Shown: piece after piece, positions 25,934 to 34,994 of the stretch
How the letters are laid out: every line of letters starts with the position of its first letter
Position numbering within the stretch: the first letter of the stretch is position 1
Assembly: GCA_019634415.1 (NCBI GenBank)
Contig: JAHQVJ010000164.1
Span: 35,183-99,182 of the forward strand
From: Myxococcales bacterium
Lineage (GTDB): Bacteria; Myxococcota_A; UBA796; GCA-2862545
Length of the DNA: 64,000 nt
Direction of reading: 5' to 3'
Program-made: the position numbers and the translations under genes
The notes under the pieces: model-generated
Seen by the model: only the letters and a program-made list of their open reading frames with translations
Databases searched by the model: none
Told to the model about the DNA's origin: nothing

Positions 25934-27090
25934 CGCCGGAGCTGCTGCGCGCCCGCACCGTCCTGCTCACGGTGGGCGGAAGCCGCGCCTATGGGCTGCA
26001 CACCGACCACTCCGACGTGGACGTGAAGGGCTGCTGCGTGCCGCCCGCGGCCAGCGTGCTCGGTCTGGGGCGTCGCTTCGAGCAAGTCGACGACGACCGC
26101 ATCTCGGTGTTCTTCGAGGTGCTCGACGCTCCCGAGCGCGAGGCGGCAGACGCCCACGGCCTCGAGGGCACGGTCTACGACCTGCGCAAGCTGATGGGCC
26201 TCGCGCTGCAGACGAATCCCAACATCCTCGACGTGCTCTTCTGCCGCGACGCCGAGGTGCGGATCTGCACCGAGGCGGGTGCTCGTCTGCGTGCGGAGCG
26301 CCACGCCTTCGTGACCCAGCGGGCCCGCCAGACCTACTCTGGCTACGCCGCCGCCCAGCTCAAGCGGATCCGCTCCCACCGCGCCTGGCTGCTCTCTCCA
26401 CCCGCTGCAGCACCCACGCGCTCCGACTTCGACCTGCCCGAGGTGTCGCTGATGCCGGCCCAGCAGATCGAGGCCGCCGAGGCCGCCATCCGCAAGCAGA
26501 TCGACAGCTGGGAGCTGGATCTGGAGATGCTCGAGGAGCCCGACCGCATCGCCGTGCGGCAAGGAGTGAGCCAGATCCTCGCCGAGCAGCGCGTGGCCCT
26601 GGGGCTGCAGGACGACGACGATGTTCGCTGGACGGCGGCCGCGCGCTGGGTGGGCCTGGCCGACGACCTGATCGAGGCGCTGAAGCGGGAGCGCTCCTAC
26701 CGCGCGGCCAAGCGCGCCTTCCGCCAGTACCAGCACTGGAAGACCCACCGGAACCCGGATCGGGCCGCGCTCGAGGAGCGGTACGGCTACGACACGAAGC
26801 ACGGCGCGCACCTGGTGCGCTTGCTGCGCATGGCCTTCGAGATCCTCAGCACGGGCCGGGTGCACGTGTGGCGCGGGGCCGAAGACGGTGGCCCGGACGA
26901 CGTGGAGGAGCTGCAGGCGATCCGACGTGGCGCCTGGAGCTACGAGGCGCTGGTGACGTGGGCCGACGCCCAGACCGAGCGGATCGACGAGTGGCTGAAG
27001 CACCATCGCAGCCCGGTTCCCGAGGGCCCGGATCGCGAGCACCTCGACGCGCTGTGCGTGGAGCTGATGGCCGCCTGCCTGCGCAGCTAG
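25930..27090 (+). CDS. Nucleotidyltransferase of the COG3541 (polymerase-beta-like) superfamily
   Basis: The 386-residue product begins at a GTG overlapping the MBL stop. The GGSRAYGLHTDHSDVDVKG segment at about 16-34 is the signature of these proteins, with two Asp residues (D29, D31) for metal binding. The rest is helical with an Arg/Lys-rich region. Members often occur in RNA repair or nucleotide-modification contexts, but no ligase or kinase partner is visible here. The precise substrate is unknown. The next gene starts 42 bases after the stop. Confidence 0.88.
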   Translation: MTPELLRARTVLLTVGGSRAYGLHTDHSDVDVKGCCVPPAASVLGLGRRFEQVDDDRISVFFEVLDAPEREAADAHGLEGTVYDLRKLMGLALQTNPNILDVLFCRDAEVRICTEAGARLRAERHAFVTQRARQTYSGYAAAQLKRIRSHRAWLLSPPAAAPTRSDFDLPEVSLMPAQQIEAAEAAIRKQIDSWELDLEMLEEPDRIAVRQGVSQILAEQRVALGLQDDDDVRWTAAARWVGLADDLIEALKRERSYRAAKRAFRQYQHWKTHRNPDRAALEERYGYDTKHGAHLVRLLRMAFEILSTGRVHVWRGAEDGGPDDVEELQAIRRGAWSYEALVTWADAQTERIDEWLKHHRSPVPEGPDREHLDALCVELMAACLRS

Positions 27091-27131
27091 CCGCCGAGGC
27101 TGTGCCCGTGTAACGATGGTGCGTCCCCGGG

Positions 27132-28025
27132 ATGCTCGTGTCGTCGCTGTCCTTGGTCACCTGGAACGTGCGGTACTTCAGCCAGCGGCTGCAGGGCTTG
27201 GCCGCCAGCCGACACACCATGCGCGCCGTCGCGGACGCGCTGGTGGCACTCGATCCGCTCCCGGACGTCATCGCGCTGCAGGAAGTGGAGACGCGCTCGC
27301 TACGAGGCGGCCTGCACCCCGCGGGCATGCTCCGTCGCTTCACCAGCTGCCTGCGCGCGTCGCTGGTGGCCGCCGATCATCGTCGCCGCCTGACGTCGCT
27401 GTACTACCCGGCACACCGCTACGCCCTCGGTCCCATCAACGTGTTCACCACGGGGCTGGCGCTGGTGGTGACCGATCGGGTGAAGATCCTGGACCACGAC
27501 GCCGGGGCCCCCTCGCCCATCACCCACGTGCGGCTTCCGGCGTTTCGCCACCTCAAGCAGCGCCGCGTGGTGGGGTTTGCACGACTCGCCGCCACCGACG
27601 GTGGGGCGGCCTTCGACGTCTACAACACCCACCTGTCGCTGCCCGCGTTCTTGGAGGGCGGACCCCACACGCTCCCGGAGCGCATGGGCTCGGGCAGCAA
27701 CCAGCTCGAGGAGGTGGAGCACCTCCTCGGCGTGGTGGGTCGGCATCGCAGCGACGCCGCCATCATCGTGGGAGACTTCAACAGCGCGCCGGGCTCGCGC
27801 GCCCACCGCGCCATCCTCGACGCCGGCTGGGTGGATCCCACCCCAGAGGCCGATCGCGACATCGCCACGGCCGGCTTCCTGGACAGGCGCATGCACATCG
27901 ATCACGTCTTCGCGACCCCTGCGGTGCGCTGGCAGCGCCTCACCACTCACTCCATCGACGCCGAGCCGTTCCGTCGGCTGTCGGATCACGCGCCGAAGGT
28001 GGGCGTGCTGCAGCCAGCAGGATGA
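27132..28025 (+). CDS. Endonuclease/exonuclease/phosphatase family protein
   Basis: The 297-residue protein shows the EEP fold landmarks in order: WNVRYF near residue 11, ALQEVET near 48, YNTHLSLP near 164, IIVGDFNSAP near 214, HIDHVFATP near 254 and LSDHAPKV near 283. The Asn, Glu, Asp and His residues of these motifs form the metal-dependent phosphodiesterase site of the family, which includes DNase I, ExoIII and inositol phosphatases. There is no signal peptide, so it is likely cytoplasmic. No clear ribosome-binding site precedes the ATG. Its stop overlaps the ATG of the histidine kinase, so the two are coupled. Confidence 0.88.
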   Translation: MLVSSLSLVTWNVRYFSQRLQGLAASRHTMRAVADALVALDPLPDVIALQEVETRSLRGGLHPAGMLRRFTSCLRASLVAADHRRRLTSLYYPAHRYALGPINVFTTGLALVVTDRVKILDHDAGAPSPITHVRLPAFRHLKQRRVVGFARLAATDGGAAFDVYNTHLSLPAFLEGGPHTLPERMGSGSNQLEEVEHLLGVVGRHRSDAAIIVGDFNSAPGSRAHRAILDAGWVDPTPEADRDIATAGFLDRRMHIDHVFATPAVRWQRLTTHSIDAEPFRRLSDHAPKVGVLQPAG

Positions 28026-30022
28026 TGCTGCAGCCCGCCCCCATGATCGACGTGGGCGCCTTCGTGGCCCTGGCCGCCACGCTGATCGGTCTGCGCTCCG
28101 TCCGCCCCCTGCCCTACCTGCACCTGTGGGCAGGCGCCTGGTTGTGCGGTGCGCTGGCCTGTCTTCCCCGCTTCGTTCGGGAAGGACCGGAGGCCCTCGA
28201 CCTGGTGCGCTGGCTGGCCCTGGCGATCCACATCGCGCTGCTGGTGGAGGGAGCCCGTCGGTTCCGCGGCTACGCCGCCATCGGCCGGACTCCCTGGCTG
28301 ATGTCCATCGTGGCCATCACCGTGGGCTTGTCCCTCAGCGCCACGGCTCCCTTGGGATGGGCCGAGGGACTCATCACGGCGGGCGCGGCCTTCGCGGCGT
28401 CGTACGTGGGCGTGGCGGTGTGGGTGGATCGCCCCTCGGGCTGGGGATCCTGGGTGGCGGGCATGGCGCACGTGGGGCTGGCCGGGCTGGGACTCACCTC
28501 GCTGATCCGACCCCTCGGCCCTTGGCAGGAGCCCGTGCGAGCTGGGCTCGCCACGGCCGTCGCCGTCGGCATGGTGGGACTGACGGTGCAGCGCGCGCTG
28601 TCGCGCGCCCATCGGCAGCAAGAGCGCTACCGCGAGCTGTTCGACGGGCTGGTGGATGGGCGCCTGCGGCTGGACGACTCGGGCACCCCCACCTACGCCA
28701 ATCGCTCCCTGGCCCGCCTCCTCGGCTTCGACGAGCCCGCCGAGCTGCTGGCCGCCGAGCCCGCAGAGGTGTTCGGCGACACCCTCACCGAGCTGCTGGC
28801 GGATCAGGACGGAGGAGCCCGACAGGTGCGCTGGACGCGTCGCGACGGACGGGCCGCCTGGGTCACGCTGCGGCTGCGATCGCGCACCGATCACATCGAG
28901 GTCTACGTGGACGACACCACGAAGGCCCGCACCCGCGCACTGGCCGTCCACCGCGACGAGAAGCTGATGGCCCTGGGGCAGCTCGCGGGCGGCGTGGCGC
29001 ACGACTTCAACAACCTGCTGGCGGTGATCGCCGGCAGCTTGGATCTGGCGGCAGCCACCCGAGACGACCCCACCCACGTGGCCCGCCACCTGACCCGCGC
29101 GCGCTCCGCCACCGACCGAGGCACGCGACTGACCCGCCGCCTGCGCGACTTCGCCCGCCACCGGCCCGAGCGCCTCGAGGTCTTCGATCTGAACGACGCC
29201 GTGGGCGGCAGCATGGAGATGCTGGGGCACACCCTGACCGATCACATCCAGCTCGAGTTCTCGGGGCAGGGACCAGCCTGGGTGAAGGGCGACCGCGGCC
29301 AGATGGATCGCATGCTGATGAACCTGGTGTTCAATGCCCGCGACGCCATGCCCGAGGGGGGCACGATCCGGGTGCAGGTGGCGCACGCGGGCCAGCACGT
29401 GTCGATGACGGTGCGCGACGAAGGCTCGGGCATCGATCCCGCGGATCTTCCGCGGATCTTCGACCCGTTCTTCACGACCCGCTCGCACGGGACGGGGCTG
29501 GGGTTGGCCACGGTGTACGGCATCGTGACCGCAGCGGACGGCACGATCGACGTCACCTCCACCCACGAGGGCACCACGGTGGAGGTGTCGCTGCCGCGCG
29601 CGACCCGGGCCGAGCACCGGCAGCCGCTGTCGTTCCCCCCGCCGCCCACCCACCGGCGCACGATCCTGCTCGCCGACGACGAGGCCGCCCTGCGAGAGGT
29701 GGCCGCGGAGATCTTGGTGGACGCGGGATTCCGCGTACTCCAGGCCAGCAACGGCAGCGAGGCCTTGGAGGTGGCCCGGACCAACGGGTACCTGGATCTG
29801 CTCGTCACCGACGTGGTGATGCCGCAGATGAGCGGCTCGCAGCTCGCCGATGCGCTGCAGGAGCGCTTCCCGGAGCTCCCCGTGGTGCTGGTGTCGGGCT
29901 TCCCGGACCGCAACGAGCCCGTGTCGTGCCTCGACGGCCCCATGCGACGCTTCCTGTCGAAGCCCTACCGTCGGCGAGAGCTGCTCCAAGCCGTTCGCGA
30001 GGCGCTGGCGCTGCGCGTGTGA
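28022..30022 (+). CDS. Hybrid sensor histidine kinase with receiver domain
   Basis: The 666-residue protein has about six to seven hydrophobic segments in residues 10-190, a PAS-like domain at about 205-300, a histidine-kinase domain with H327 in AGGVAHDFNNLL, N-box ARDAMPEGG (439-447), G1 DEGSGID (466-472) and GTGLGLATVYGI (490-501), then a receiver domain (about 547-662) with D597 in VTDVVMP and K647. The H-box with HDFNN is the type seen in NtrB-like and hybrid kinases. It starts at ATG overlapping the EEP gene stop; a second ATG follows directly. No separate response regulator is visible. Confidence 0.93.
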   Translation: MMLQPAPMIDVGAFVALAATLIGLRSVRPLPYLHLWAGAWLCGALACLPRFVREGPEALDLVRWLALAIHIALLVEGARRFRGYAAIGRTPWLMSIVAITVGLSLSATAPLGWAEGLITAGAAFAASYVGVAVWVDRPSGWGSWVAGMAHVGLAGLGLTSLIRPLGPWQEPVRAGLATAVAVGMVGLTVQRALSRAHRQQERYRELFDGLVDGRLRLDDSGTPTYANRSLARLLGFDEPAELLAAEPAEVFGDTLTELLADQDGGARQVRWTRRDGRAAWVTLRLRSRTDHIEVYVDDTTKARTRALAVHRDEKLMALGQLAGGVAHDFNNLLAVIAGSLDLAAATRDDPTHVARHLTRARSATDRGTRLTRRLRDFARHRPERLEVFDLNDAVGGSMEMLGHTLTDHIQLEFSGQGPAWVKGDRGQMDRMLMNLVFNARDAMPEGGTIRVQVAHAGQHVSMTVRDEGSGIDPADLPRIFDPFFTTRSHGTGLGLATVYGIVTAADGTIDVTSTHEGTTVEVSLPRATRAEHRQPLSFPPPPTHRRTILLADDEAALREVAAEILVDAGFRVLQASNGSEALEVARTNGYLDLLVTDVVMPQMSGSQLADALQERFPELPVVLVSGFPDRNEPVSCLDGPMRRFLSKPYRRRELLQAVREALALRV

Positions 30023-30041
30023 GCCGCGCACACGCCCGATC

Positions 30042-31322
30042 TCACTCGGGTGGTGGCTCCCCGTCCGCTGGCCAGATCCGGATCTGGCGCACCCAGTCTC
30101 CCTCGATCAGCAGCTGGAGCCCCAGATCGAACCACTGCAGCGACGACTGCGACACGTCGTCGGGGTTCGCTGGCATGCGCTCGAGCGCATCCGTGATGGG
30201 CATGCCCACCTCGATCCCTTCGCTCGTCCGCAGCGAGGTCAGGCGGCCCGCCACCTCGCGGATCCGGTCCGCCTGGAGCTCGGGGGGCGACTCCACGTGG
30301 TCGAGAGGCTCGCCCACGGCCACCGCATGGGCCGAGAAGGCCGACGTGTGCAGATCCGTGGCCTTCGACCAGTGCTTGGACTTCAGCAGTCGGCACGGCC
30401 AGATCCGCTCGCCCCGACGGCGCGGGAGCAGCCGGCCCTGCACGAAGCACCCAGGGTCCTGCAGATCCACCACGTCGCCGGCACCGACGTCGTCGAAGGT
30501 GGTCTCCCCCAGCACGATGTGCCCGGTGCCCACGCCAGGATGCAGCGTGCCTGCGTAGGCCTCGGCGCGCGCACGCCCCTCGGCGTCGTGTCGCAGCCAC
30601 CAGATCTGCCGCTTCATCTCCGTGACGGGATCGATGGGCGCCTCGACGGGCTCGAGGGGCTCCGCCAACAACGAGGCGGCCAGCTGCTCCGGATCGGGCG
30701 GCTCCCAAGTGGCCGCAGCGAGCGCGCCCTCGGGGGTCGCCACGCCTCGCAGCGCGTGCTCCACCCCGACCGCGTCGAGGCCGTCAGCAGCGTAGTTGAC
30801 GGCCTCGGGGAGCTCGACCCAGCCGTCGCCGTCCGCGTCGGCCCAGCCGTACAGGCCGCCGAGCAGCAGGTACGACAGCGCCGACCCCGGGAGCCCGGGC
30901 ACTCGCTCGCTGCACCCCGCGGACGGGGCCGCGAGGAGGCTGACCGCCGAGTCCTCGGGAAGCGCGAGCGCATCGGTGGTGCACGCGTCCCACACCACCA
31001 CCACGGGACGGGCCGTGGCTCCGACGGACACGGCATCGAGCAGCGCCTGGAGCCCCACCGGAGCGGGACCGTCGTGGAGGAGCACGATCCAGAGAACGCC
31101 CGCCCCCTGCTGCTCCGACAGCTGAACGGCACCCTGCAGGATCGCCTCCGCGGTGGGAGCCTCCTGCTCGATGCGCACCACGTACTCAGCAGGGACGCCC
31201 CGCGCAGTCGCGAGCCAGGCCGCCCAGTCGGGTGCCCCTACCACCAGCGCGGCATCGCCCTCCCCCGAGGAAGGCACCGCGGCGAGCGCCAATGCGCTCC
31301 ACATCCAGATCCAACTGCCCAT
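30042..31322 (-). CDS. Caspase-like (C14) protein, probably exported
   Basis: The 426-residue protein has a weak signal-like N terminus (MGSWIWMWSALALAAVPSS). Residues about 72-180 follow the bacterial caspase pattern: a strand ending at LLHDG (H83), VVVVWDAC (C114), a later LLLGGLYGWADADGDGWVELPEAVNY segment (described in outline) that matches the C-terminal end of many myxobacterial caspase-like domains. H83 and C114 could form the catalytic dyad, though the usual SGHG is altered. The C-terminal half is a separate domain without a recognised family. No ribosome-binding site is seen; a TATGAT element lies eight bases upstream of the ATG. Confidence 0.65.
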   Translation of the reverse strand: MGSWIWMWSALALAAVPSSGEGDAALVVGAPDWAAWLATARGVPAEYVVRIEQEAPTAEAILQGAVQLSEQQGAGVLWIVLLHDGPAPVGLQALLDAVSVGATARPVVVVWDACTTDALALPEDSAVSLLAAPSAGCSERVPGLPGSALSYLLLGGLYGWADADGDGWVELPEAVNYAADGLDAVGVEHALRGVATPEGALAAATWEPPDPEQLAASLLAEPLEPVEAPIDPVTEMKRQIWWLRHDAEGRARAEAYAGTLHPGVGTGHIVLGETTFDDVGAGDVVDLQDPGCFVQGRLLPRRRGERIWPCRLLKSKHWSKATDLHTSAFSAHAVAVGEPLDHVESPPELQADRIREVAGRLTSLRTSEGIEVGMPITDALERMPANPDDVSQSSLQWFDLGLQLLIEGDWVRQIRIWPADGEPPPE

Positions 31323-31330
31323 GAGTCAGC

Positions 31331-31336
31331 ATCATA
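31331..31336 (-). promoter_or_regulatory. Candidate -10 element TATGAT of the caspase-like gene
   Basis: On the minus strand TATGAT stands eight bases before the ATG at 31322, which would put the transcription start at or next to the start codon, giving a leaderless transcript. The -35 region is weak, so this is only a candidate. Confidence 0.35.
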
Positions 31337-31342
31337 GCCAGC

Positions 31343-31798
31343 TCAGAGCTCGTCGTAGGCCTGCCATCGCTTCAGGTGCTGGAGCGCCTTGTCCTTGGCG
31401 CGATGCCGACGCACCTCCCACAGCACCCACGTCGCCTCCTGCTCGGTGGTCATGAGCCTCGTGGCGTCGCGGTGCGTGACCTGCCGCAGATCCTCCGCCT
31501 CTCTACGCAGCTTGGCGATGTCGCGGAGAAGCGAGCGCATCGCGTCGTCGTCCCCTGCCTCCTTCGCCTCGCGCAGCGCCTCGGACAGCGCACGACCCCG
31601 CTCTCGCAGCCCCTGGCCCTCCTCCTTGGCCTGCGCCACGATGGCAGCGATCTGCTCGGCCACCTCTGGGGAGACGCCGAGGTGCTCCTCGAGCTGCTCC
31701 GCCATCTGCTCGGGCTGCGCCCGCTGCCCGGGGGCCGCCAGCGCTACGGGTGCAGCCGCCAACGCCGCCATCAGACACGCGATTCGAACCACCGACAT
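31343..31798 (-). CDS. CpxP/Spy-like periplasmic protein
   Basis: The ATG follows GGAGG and opens a signal peptide (MSVVRIACLMAALAAAPVALAA). The mature part of the 151-residue protein is a charged helical bundle: QAKEEGQGLRERGRAL, REAKEAGDDDAMRSLLRDI and TTEQEATWVLWEVRRHR. The pattern resembles Spy/CpxP chaperones, with TTEQEATW in place of the usual LTxxQ element. In the family such proteins bind unfolded proteins or metals in the periplasm. It is followed by the caspase-like gene on the same strand, with a 20-base gap. Confidence 0.7.
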   Translation of the reverse strand: MSVVRIACLMAALAAAPVALAAPGQRAQPEQMAEQLEEHLGVSPEVAEQIAAIVAQAKEEGQGLRERGRALSEALREAKEAGDDDAMRSLLRDIAKLRREAEDLRQVTHRDATRLMTTEQEATWVLWEVRRHRAKDKALQHLKRWQAYDEL

Positions 31799-31856
31799 CG
31801 TTCCTCCGTTCGATGTCCCGGGGAACGTCGCGACGGACTGGATATTGAAGCCGCCC

Positions 31857-32921
31857 TCAGCGCCTCGACCGACGGGGAGCACGCACGGCGGGCGGACGCA
31901 TCTGTCGCTCCAGCCGCTCCGCATCGCGCAGCCGCCGCTCCAGGATGCGCACGTAGGTGCGGGAGCGGTTGTTCGAGAGCACGCTCGCCGCAGCCTTGGC
32001 TCGGCGCAGGGCCTTGTTCAGCCGGCCGCGGGTCTCGTTGTACACGGCCAGGTTGTACCGGGCCTTGGCCGCGATCTTGCCAGAGCCCTTGCGGGCCACC
32101 CCCTGCCACACCTCGGCCGCCGCGGGCCAGCGGTTGGCCTTCACGAGTCGCTTGGCGCGCTTCATGCGGTCGTCGCCGCCTCCGTAGTACGAGCGAGTGA
32201 CCCACACGAAAGACGGGGCGATCCGCACGCCGTAGCTGGCACCTGCGTCGAAGCCCACCTGGAACACGGCGTCCCCCACGGGAGGCAGGCTGGCGATGGC
32301 GGCTGCTTCCGTGGGGCCTTCCTCGGTCCAGCTGTCGATGACGGCGTGATCACGGATGTCGTCGACGATGGACCGCGAGCTCAGATCGTAGACGCGCCAT
32401 GCCGACACCACCCGGGTCTCGCGCATGGCCTGAAACGTGGTGCGCGCGATCTCTCGACCGTTGGACGTGCGATCCACCGACGTCTCCGTCTCCACGAGCA
32501 CCTGACTGTCGGAGTCGAAGGCCTCGAGGGACACCACCGCCTGGCAGCCGTGGGGCTGGCAGATGGCCTTGGCGGTGCGGAAGTTCATGGTGCGATCGAA
32601 GACCGAGGAGTCCTGACGGCGACGGTCGGGTCTCGGCACCACCACCTCGAAGCGGGGCGAGGCGCGCAGCACCTCCGCCACTCCCCGCACGGCCTCGCTG
32701 GCGCCTCGTCGATCGGCGGCGATGTCCTCGTTGGTCAGCGCCCCCTCGATGGTGTCCAGCACCCCCTGGCCGAAGTTGCCGGGCCGGCTGCGATCCACCA
32801 CGGCGATGCGGGTGACGTTGGGGGGCAGTGCCACGTCCGCCGGCACCAGGACCTCCAGAGAGGTCTTGGGGAGACACCCCATCCCGATCAGCGCCACCAC
32901 CATCCATCGAACGATCCGCAT
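31857..32921 (-). CDS. DUF6340-like lipoprotein
   Basis: GGGAG precedes the ATG. The 354-residue protein has a lipobox (LIGMGC), a strand region with VLVPADVALPPNVTRIAVVDRS outline, a central part with AICQPHGCQAVVSLEAFDSD, and a helical Arg/Lys-rich C terminus with TPR-like features (RMKRAKRLVKANRW, ARYNLAVYNETRG). This overall plan fits DUF6340 lipoproteins, known mainly from Bacteroidota; the match is by eye. Function is unknown. It lies 58 bases before the CpxP-like gene on the same strand. Confidence 0.7.
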   Translation of the reverse strand: MRIVRWMVVALIGMGCLPKTSLEVLVPADVALPPNVTRIAVVDRSRPGNFGQGVLDTIEGALTNEDIAADRRGASEAVRGVAEVLRASPRFEVVVPRPDRRRQDSSVFDRTMNFRTAKAICQPHGCQAVVSLEAFDSDSQVLVETETSVDRTSNGREIARTTFQAMRETRVVSAWRVYDLSSRSIVDDIRDHAVIDSWTEEGPTEAAAIASLPPVGDAVFQVGFDAGASYGVRIAPSFVWVTRSYYGGGDDRMKRAKRLVKANRWPAAAEVWQGVARKGSGKIAAKARYNLAVYNETRGRLNKALRRAKAAASVLSNNRSRTYVRILERRLRDAERLERQMRPPAVRAPRRSRR

Positions 32922-32995
32922 CGCCACTCCCACCGTGCACGTCATGGACGGCGGAAGGCTACGCGCATTCGACGCGACGTGCGAGACCGCCTGCC

Positions 32996-33370
32996 TCAGG
33001 CTTCGGGCGCCACGGCGTGAATCATGAGCTCCTCGAGGGGGACCATCTGGAGCGCGCGCTCGTGGGTGCGCTCCAGGAACACCGGGCAAGCCACTCCGGC
33101 CTTGTAGGCCTGACGCCAGCTGCCCGCGCACACACACCAGCAGTCGCCGGGCAGCAGCCCGGGAAAGCCGTGCTCGTGGGCCGGCGTGACCAGGTCGTTC
33201 CCGTTGGCCCGCAGAAACGCCAGGAACGGAGCGGTCACCTGCGCACACACGGTGTGCGATCCTCGATCCTGATCGTCGGTGTTGCAGCATCCGTCGCGGA
33301 ACCAACCGGTCAGCGGATCCTGGGAACAGGACTGAAGGGGACCTCCCAACACGTTGATAGACCTGTGCAC
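32996..33370 (-). CDS. DUF2237 family protein
   Basis: A GTG start follows GGAGG and gives a 124-residue protein, the usual family length. It has the conserved Cys-rich pattern: NVLGGPLQSCSQDPLTGWFRDG at the start (in outline), CCNTDDQDRGSHTVCAQVT, GNDLVTPAHEHGFPGLLPGD and WCVCAGSW. DUF2237 proteins are small soluble proteins of unknown function found widely in bacteria, and the cysteines may bind metal. It is divergent from the arylsulfotransferase-like gene, with a 94-base gap. Confidence 0.93.
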   Translation of the reverse strand: MHRSINVLGGPLQSCSQDPLTGWFRDGCCNTDDQDRGSHTVCAQVTAPFLAFLRANGNDLVTPAHEHGFPGLLPGDCWCVCAGSWRQAYKAGVACPVFLERTHERALQMVPLEELMIHAVAPEA

Positions 33371-33464
33371 GCTGTCCTCCGCAGCCCGCACGCGTATCTT
33401 GACGCGCGGCCGTTCGCACCCGCACGGTAGGCTGTCGCGGGCCATCGGCTCGGAGGTACGCAGC

Positions 33465-34994
33465 ATGGGCCCTCTCTGGATCCTGGCTTGCTCGGGCAGC
33501 ACGCCGTCCCTCGGCACCGACATCGACGCACCCGACGACACCTCACCCGCCTCACAGGACTGCCAGGGAGATCCCGATCTCGCAGTGACGGAGGTGACCA
33601 CCCAGTCCCTACGGCGGGCGCACGAGGTGGAGATCTCGACCCAGCTGACTGCCCCCGCACCGGTGGCGGTGGCCTGCACCCTGGCCAGCGACCCAGAGGA
33701 AGTGCACCTGGTGGAGGCCACCGACCCAGCCACCAGCCACCAGCTGCGGCTGTCGGGACTCCTCGCCAACAGCGACTACGACTGCGTGGCCGCACCCAGC
33801 TGCCAGGGCTCGGGCGAGGGGGCCGCTCCCTTCACCCTGAGCACGCCCCGCCTGGCGCCGGATCTGCCGGTGCTCGAGGTGCTGCTCGACGAGCCCGCGG
33901 CGAGCCTCGACTACGTGCTGATGAACCAGAGCCGCGACTGCAACTGGTCGCGCCAGCACCTCATGGTCTACGACCGCGCAGGGCGGGTGCGATGGCACGA
34001 CGAAGCCGACGCGCGCAGCGGTCCATCCCTCGAGTTCCGCTACCACGGCGACGACACCTTCGCGTGGGGCGGTGGCTGGACCCCCAACGCCTTCGGGCGC
34101 CCGCGCCTGATCGACCTGTACGACGGCGAGATCTACGACAGCGCCGACGATCTGCCGGACACCGAGACCTCGGCCTTCCACCACGACGGCAAGTGGCTGC
34201 CCGACGGCTCCCTCCTGACCCTGGAGGAGACCCCCGTGAAGACGCCAGGCGCCCAGTTCCAAGGCTTCAGCATCCGGCGCATCGTGCAAGGGCAGGGCGT
34301 GGACTTCCACTACGACAGCCAGCGTGCCGTGGACGAAGGGCACCTGCCCGAGGGCGACGGCGACGCCTGGCACGCCAACTGGGTCGACGTCGACACGGTG
34401 GACGGAGAGCAGGTGGCCTACGTGAGCCTGTGCTTCCTCGGGAGCACCGTGGCCATCGACGTGCCCAGCGGACGGTGGCGCTGGTCCTTCGGCCCTGGAG
34501 GCGACTTCACCCTCGTGGACTCCGAGGGCGCCGCGCTGCCCGACCAGGAGTTCCCCCAGTGCCAGCACGGGCTGGCCAAGCAGGGGGATCGGCTCCTCGT
34601 CTACGACAACGGGGCCTGGGGACGAGGCCACAGCCGCGTCACCGAGTACCAGCTCGACGAGACCACCATGACGGCCACCCTGCTGTGGACCTGGACCGAG
34701 CCCGACTGGTTCGAGACCACGCTGGGCAGCGTCGACTGGCTCCCCGACGGCCACGTGCTGGTGGGCATGGGGCATGCCGAGTGCTTCTCCTCCAACCGGG
34801 GAGACCACACCACCGTCGTGGAGATCGATCCGACCAGTCAGCAGAAGCTGTGGGAGGGACGCTACGCCGAGATCGATCACATGGCCTACCGCGCCGACTT
34901 CGCGACCGGCTGCGAGCTGTTCCACGACACGGCCACGTGCCCCGACCTGCAGCAGCGGCTCGAACAGCTCCGACCGGTCTTCGGAGCGCCCTGA
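33465..34994 (+). CDS. Arylsulfotransferase-like lipoprotein (first copy)
   Basis: GGAGG precedes the ATG. The 509-residue protein has a short lipoprotein signal (MGPLWILAC, C9), an Ig-like N-terminal region with TQLTAPAPVAVACTL, and then a propeller-like C-terminal domain with LMVYDRAGRVRWHDE, LDYVLMNQSRDCNWSR, FSIRRIVQGQGVDFHY and LGSVDWLPDGHVLVGMG. The blade pattern resembles ASST arylsulfate sulfotransferases, but I cannot confirm the catalytic His, so sulfotransferase activity is not assured. The stop overlaps the start of the beta-helix gene by one base (TGATG), so the two are cotranslated. Confidence 0.75.
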   Translation: MGPLWILACSGSTPSLGTDIDAPDDTSPASQDCQGDPDLAVTEVTTQSLRRAHEVEISTQLTAPAPVAVACTLASDPEEVHLVEATDPATSHQLRLSGLLANSDYDCVAAPSCQGSGEGAAPFTLSTPRLAPDLPVLEVLLDEPAASLDYVLMNQSRDCNWSRQHLMVYDRAGRVRWHDEADARSGPSLEFRYHGDDTFAWGGGWTPNAFGRPRLIDLYDGEIYDSADDLPDTETSAFHHDGKWLPDGSLLTLEETPVKTPGAQFQGFSIRRIVQGQGVDFHYDSQRAVDEGHLPEGDGDAWHANWVDVDTVDGEQVAYVSLCFLGSTVAIDVPSGRWRWSFGPGGDFTLVDSEGAALPDQEFPQCQHGLAKQGDRLLVYDNGAWGRGHSRVTEYQLDETTMTATLLWTWTEPDWFETTLGSVDWLPDGHVLVGMGHAECFSSNRGDHTTVVEIDPTSQQKLWEGRYAEIDHMAYRADFATGCELFHDTATCPDLQQRLEQLRPVFGAP

